Program-made: the position numbers and the translations under genes
The notes under the pieces: generated by a model
Told to the model about the DNA's origin: nothing
The model's input: only the letters and a program-made list of their open reading frames with translations
The model's database searches: none
In this document: positions 52,697 to 55,811 of the stretch, piece after piece
Layout of the letters: each line of letters begins with the position of its first letter
Numbering within the stretch: the stretch's first letter is position 1
NCBI GenBank assembly: GCA_017412765.1
Contig: JAFPWN010000060.1
Span: 1 to 55,811, forward strand
Direction of reading: 5' to 3'
Origin: Oscillospiraceae bacterium
GTDB taxonomy: Bacteria; Bacillota; Clostridia; Oscillospirales; Oscillospiraceae
Length of the DNA: 55,811 nucleotides

Positions 52697-53665
52697 TCAT
52701 CTGGAATCGGAATAGCTGTCTATGATATAATAGAATTCATCCTTGGCTTCCTTTGGGTTTAGGATTTTGATTTTTCCCTTTGAAGCAAAGAGCCATCCAT
52801 AGAAGGTAGGACTTAGACCAACTGTAACGTAGACTTTGAAATGTCCTTCATCTACGACTTCCGTTTTCACTCGCTCTCCGAAGTGGTCGATGATGTTGTT
52901 CATGAGATTGTTTTCGACGAGGAGTTCCACATCCGTCTCTTTACCGCTCATCATGGAGAACTCCTGGGAGAAGAAATCTCCAACGTTGTAGTCCTTTGGC
53001 GGTTTGACGCGAGGCTCATCAACCATGGAAAGGTGGTCGATTCGGTCCACGCGGAACTTTTGAATCTTATCCTTTTCCTCGGAATGCCCCACCATATAGT
53101 AGTTATCTCCGTTCCAAATCAGAGAGTACGGAGAGACCACATAGAAAGCGCCGTCGTGTCTGGCTACCTTTTTCTTTTGCGGAGAGTAATCATAATACTG
53201 GAACGTGACCTTGGTTTTTGCGGCGATAGCATCCTGAATGGAGTCCACGATCCGCATGATTCCTTCATTGGTTGCCTTGAAACGCTGCTCCACATAGAGC
53301 TGCCGTTTGATGATACCAGCATCCTGCGGGCCAACAAATGAGGAGAGCTTCTTAATCAGTGCTTTACTCTTCTTCTGGCTGATAAACCTCGAAGACTGGA
53401 CGGCATCCACGAGCAGCTTCACCTCCGGAACCTCAAAATGCCGGGTGCCGATGCTGTACTCGTAATGCCGGGAGCGATCTTCAACAATGTCGATACCCAT
53501 GGCGGTCAGATCTGCAATATCTGCTTGGATCGCGCGATAATCCTTGACAGTAATACCCTGCGTTTCCAGAAAAGCAATGATCTCCGCTATGGTAGCAGGA
53601 TGCTGATCGTCTGTGTTTTCCCATAAATATTTGAACACCCATAGGGTGCGGTTTGGCTTTCTCAT
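52697..53665 (-). CDS. WYL-domain transcriptional regulator
   Basis: 322 residues. An N-terminal winged helix (TLWVFKYLWENTDDQHPATI AEIIAFLETQGITVKDYRAI) is followed by the WYL domain (VTFQYYDYSP; YVVSPYSLIWNGDNYYMVGH; KIQKFRVDRIDHL) and a WCX-type C-terminal domain (TDVELLVENNLMNNIIDHFG). WYL regulators often control phage-defence loci through a nucleic-acid or nucleotide ligand. It is divergent from the type I restriction operon and may govern it. Confidence 0.88.
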   Translation of the reverse strand: MRKPNRTLWVFKYLWENTDDQHPATIAEIIAFLETQGITVKDYRAIQADIADLTAMGIDIVEDRSRHYEYSIGTRHFEVPEVKLLVDAVQSSRFISQKKSKALIKKLSSFVGPQDAGIIKRQLYVEQRFKATNEGIMRIVDSIQDAIAAKTKVTFQYYDYSPQKKKVARHDGAFYVVSPYSLIWNGDNYYMVGHSEEKDKIQKFRVDRIDHLSMVDEPRVKPPKDYNVGDFFSQEFSMMSGKETDVELLVENNLMNNIIDHFGERVKTEVVDEGHFKVYVTVGLSPTFYGWLFASKGKIKILNPKEAKDEFYYIIDSYSDSR

Positions 53666-53712
53666 TGCTGTCCCTCCATGGCTCTTGGAACGTGAAAATA
53701 ACGATTATAGTC

Positions 53713-53741
53713 ATTATAGCAGAAGACGATTTAGCTTTCAA
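53713..53741 (-). promoter_or_regulatory. Promoter of the WYL regulator
   Basis: On the minus strand TTGAAA (53736-53741), a 17-base spacer and TATAAT (53713-53718). Confidence 0.78.
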
Positions 53742-53769
53742 TCGCAATCCTTGTAATCAAAAAATATTG

Positions 53770-53784
53770 CTTGAACTCTTCAAG
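53770..53784. promoter_or_regulatory. Palindromic operator between the WYL and restriction genes
   Basis: CTTGAA-CTC-TTCAAG is a perfect 6-bp dyad in the divergent region, upstream of the small XRE gene that starts the restriction operon. It may bind the WYL or XRE protein. Confidence 0.5.
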
Positions 53785-53882
53785 AATGTCTGGAATAATC
53801 GCCATTGGTATGATATACTTCTAACAATGAGGATTAACGACCATTATGTTAGGTGGTTTACCTTTTGACAGGAGGTAGCGCG

Positions 53883-54104
53883 ATGGCGGTCAGCTACAAC
53901 AAGCTTTGGAAGTTGTTGATAGACAAGAAGATGACCAAAACCCAATTATGTAAGAAAGCGAATGTCAGCACCAACGCTATGGCCAAGCTTGGTCGTGATG
54001 AAGACGTGCGCGTTGAAGTCCTGATCAAGATATGCTCAACTCTCGGCTGTACAATGGACGATATTATGGAGATCGTTCCATCGGACAGCAAGGTAGACGA
54101 CTGA
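53883..54104 (+). CDS. Small XRE regulator, first gene of the restriction operon
   Basis: 73 residues from the ATG at 53883 (GGAGGTAGCGCG ahead). AVSYNKLWKLLIDKKMTKTQ LCKKANVSTNAMAKLGRDED VRVEVLIKICSTLGCTMDDI is a compact Cro-like helix-turn-helix of the YozG type. Such proteins frequently head type I restriction operons as controllers. It is 30 bp before hsdM. Confidence 0.85.
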   Translation: MAVSYNKLWKLLIDKKMTKTQLCKKANVSTNAMAKLGRDEDVRVEVLIKICSTLGCTMDDIMEIVPSDSKVDD

Positions 54105-54134
54105 TTGCCCTATTTCAAGGTAAGGAGTAGCACT

Positions 54135-55679
54135 ATGATTACTGGCGTTATCAAAAACAAGGTCGATAAAATATGGACTGATATATGGGCTGGAGGTATT
54201 ACTAATCCCCTTACGGTGATAGAGCAGCTTACCTATCTCATGTTCATTCGCTCCCTGGATGAAAAGGAATTGGAGACGGAAGAGTTTGAGAACATGACTG
54301 GCGAAACGCTGCCGAAAGTTTTCCCTCAGTCACAGAGCGGACAAGCTATGCGCTGGAGCCGCTTCAAAGACAAGGATCCCCGTCAGATTTACGATCTGAT
54401 TTCTCAGCGCGTATTTCCGGCAATCAAAAATCTGAAATACGGTCGCCTGCCTGATTTTACGGAGCAGGGAGAAATGATCGGCATTGCGGAGGAGCCGGAC
54501 AAGCCCGATGATGGCAACACTGCCTTTGCCCGATATATGAGCGACGCAATGTTCTTGATTCCTACGCCGCAGGTGCTTCAGAAAATAATCACCGGTCTGG
54601 ACGACCTTTATGAGCATGACATTGCTGACCTTGATATGCAGGGCGATTTATATGAGTATATGCTGGGCAAGCTCTCAACTGCGGGTCAGAACGGGCAGTT
54701 CAGAACCCCCAAGCACATCCGCGAAATGATGGTGGAGCTGGTGCAGCCCACACCGGACGATACGATATGTGACCCTGCCTGCGGTACAGCCGGGTTCCTT
54801 GTTTCTGCCTCGGAGTACATCCGCCGTCACTATGAGGCTTCCATGACGCCGGAACAATGGGAACACTTTTCCGGCTCTGCTTTCACGGGCTATGATACAG
54901 ACCGAACAATGCTCCGTATCTCTGCCATGAATCTGATGCTGCACTCCATTCGGACGCCGGATATTGATTATAAGGACAGCGTATCCAAGCAAAACCAGAT
55001 CAGTGACAAGTTTACGGTCTGCCTTGCCAATCCCCCGTTCAAGGGAACGATTGACGCTGAAAGCATCCATGACAACCTGAAGGCTGTTACCAACACCAAG
55101 AAGACCGAGTTGCTGTTCGTGGCGCTGTTTCTGCGTATGATGAAAAAGGGCGGGCGCTGCGCCTGTATCGTGCCCGATGGGGTTCTGTTCGGCTCGTCCA
55201 CAGCGCACAAGGCCCTTCGACGTGAGCTGGTCGAAAATCACCACCTTCGGGCTGTGATTTCCATGCCCTCCGGAGTGTTCAAGCCCTATGCCGGGGTTTC
55301 TACTGCCGTTCTGGTTTTCACCAAGACCGGCGCGGGAGGAACAGATAAGGTCTGGTTCTATGATATGAAGTCCGACGGCTTCTCTCTCGATGACAAGAGA
55401 TCGGAACTGTCGGACAGCGACATCCCGGATATCATAGAGCGTTTTCACCATCCGGATGCTGAAGAAGACCGTTCCCGTACTGAGCAGAGCTTTTTTGTAA
55501 CGAAGAATGAAATCGTCGCCAACGATTACGATCTCTCTATCAACAAGTATAAGCAGACAGAGTATGTACCGGTGGAGTATCCTCCGACCAGCGAAATCCT
55601 GCAGAAGATTGATGATCTGGAGGCACAGATTCAGAAAGAATTGGCCGAGCTGAAGGTTTTGCTTGGCTCAGCAAATTGA
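54135..55679 (+). CDS. hsdM: Type I restriction-modification DNA methyltransferase subunit
   Basis: 514 residues from the ATG at 54135 (AAGGAG 7 bases ahead). The N-terminal helical HsdM domain (VDKIWTDIWAGGITNPLTVI EQLTYLMFIRSLDE) is followed by the methyltransferase fold. Motif I is DPACGTAGFL (near residue 213), motif IV CLANPPFKGT (near 297), typical of N6-adenine enzymes. It methylates the target recognised with HsdS. hsdR is expected downstream, outside the window. Confidence 0.96.
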   Translation: MITGVIKNKVDKIWTDIWAGGITNPLTVIEQLTYLMFIRSLDEKELETEEFENMTGETLPKVFPQSQSGQAMRWSRFKDKDPRQIYDLISQRVFPAIKNLKYGRLPDFTEQGEMIGIAEEPDKPDDGNTAFARYMSDAMFLIPTPQVLQKIITGLDDLYEHDIADLDMQGDLYEYMLGKLSTAGQNGQFRTPKHIREMMVELVQPTPDDTICDPACGTAGFLVSASEYIRRHYEASMTPEQWEHFSGSAFTGYDTDRTMLRISAMNLMLHSIRTPDIDYKDSVSKQNQISDKFTVCLANPPFKGTIDAESIHDNLKAVTNTKKTELLFVALFLRMMKKGGRCACIVPDGVLFGSSTAHKALRRELVENHHLRAVISMPSGVFKPYAGVSTAVLVFTKTGAGGTDKVWFYDMKSDGFSLDDKRSELSDSDIPDIIERFHHPDAEEDRSRTEQSFFVTKNEIVANDYDLSINKYKQTEYVPVEYPPTSEILQKIDDLEAQIQKELAELKVLLGSAN

Positions 55680-55698
55680 CATTTGTGGGGATGATGGG

Positions 55699-55811
55699 AT
55701 GACCGAATATAGGCTTGAAGAACTGTTTGATCTTCAAATGGGTAAGACTCCTGCACGAAACGAGGCCGCCTATTGGGATTCGGGCGATTACAAATGGATT
55801 TCTATTGGGGA
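55699..55811 (+). CDS. hsdS: Type I restriction-modification specificity subunit, 5' end only
   Basis: The first 37 codons are in the window. MTEYRLEELFDLQMGKTPAR NEAAYWDSGDYKWISIG is the start of an HsdS target-recognition domain (the GKTPAR..YW..G...WISIG pattern). The start at 55699 is the first ATG not followed at once by a stop. HsdS determines the DNA sequence recognised by the complex. Confidence 0.85.
   Translation, partial: MTEYRLEELFDLQMGKTPARNEAAYWDSGDYKWISIG

Larger units (their letters stand above)
42073..55811. mobile_element. Second integrative element at a guaA 3' end, incomplete
   Basis: It begins after the full-length guaA and carries a RHH gene, integrase and excisionase, then toxin, sigma-like, SOS/mutagenesis and restriction genes. 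No second copy of the guaA end was found in the window, so it extends to the right, or 45.7 kb onward may be a neighbouring element. No relaxase or conjugation gene was seen so far. Confidence 0.65.

Overview
The window looks like a gut Clostridia (Oscillospiraceae-like Firmicutes) chromosome. Ribosome binding sites are strong GGAGG-type, the F-type ATP synthase has a sodium-type c subunit, GdhA is present, and the mobile DNA is of Firmicutes integrative-element type. No rRNA, tRNA or CRISPR array was recognised. All identifications come from reading motifs; no database search was run.

Layout. (1) 1-508: chromosome left of a mobile element. It holds the start of an IS66 TnpA-type gene and a strong terminator that reads as the original terminator of a guaA gene now 21 kb away. 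(2) 509-21692: an integrated element bounded by a 15-bp direct repeat that includes the last bases of guaA. From right to left it carries a Cro/CI regulator, excisionase, tyrosine integrase, a nonsense-interrupted ribbon-helix-helix gene, a MobC-like gene without a relaxase, IS110 and serine-recombinase wreckage, and a five-gene cargo operon. That operon encodes an unknown protein, three membrane-anchored exported proteins and a ~3950-residue exported GLUG-repeat protein. Its apparent promoter lies between 11-bp inverted repeats next to the broken serine recombinase, so it may be a locked invertible switch. (3) 21680-42089: a core block. It contains a GMP synthase lacking its amidotransferase domain, the whole atp operon with a LysM-bearing 5'-nucleotidase embedded in it, DUF421/DUF4363 genes, a zinc-ribbon membrane protein, gdhA, a c-di-GMP phosphodiesterase/cyclase pair, two membrane proteins and a second, full-length guaA. 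(4) 42073-end: a second element starting at the 3' end of that guaA and running off the window. It carries a RHH protein, integrase, excisionase, MazF-like toxin with a zinc-finger tail, a sigma-like factor, an SOS/mutagenesis cassette (LexA-like, IrrE-like, UmuC-like, YolD-like), a Cro/CI regulator, a WYL regulator and the start of a type I restriction-modification operon.

How it fits together. The core block is bracketed by two related integrative elements, each inserted at the 3' end of a different guaA gene and sharing a subterminal sequence motif. The first brings a large surface-protein system; the second brings defence and mutagenesis functions. The most unusual items are the surface-protein operon with its possible invertible promoter, the nucleotidase inside the atp operon, the two guaA genes both used as integration sites, and a DUF4363 gene that seems to start with ATT.
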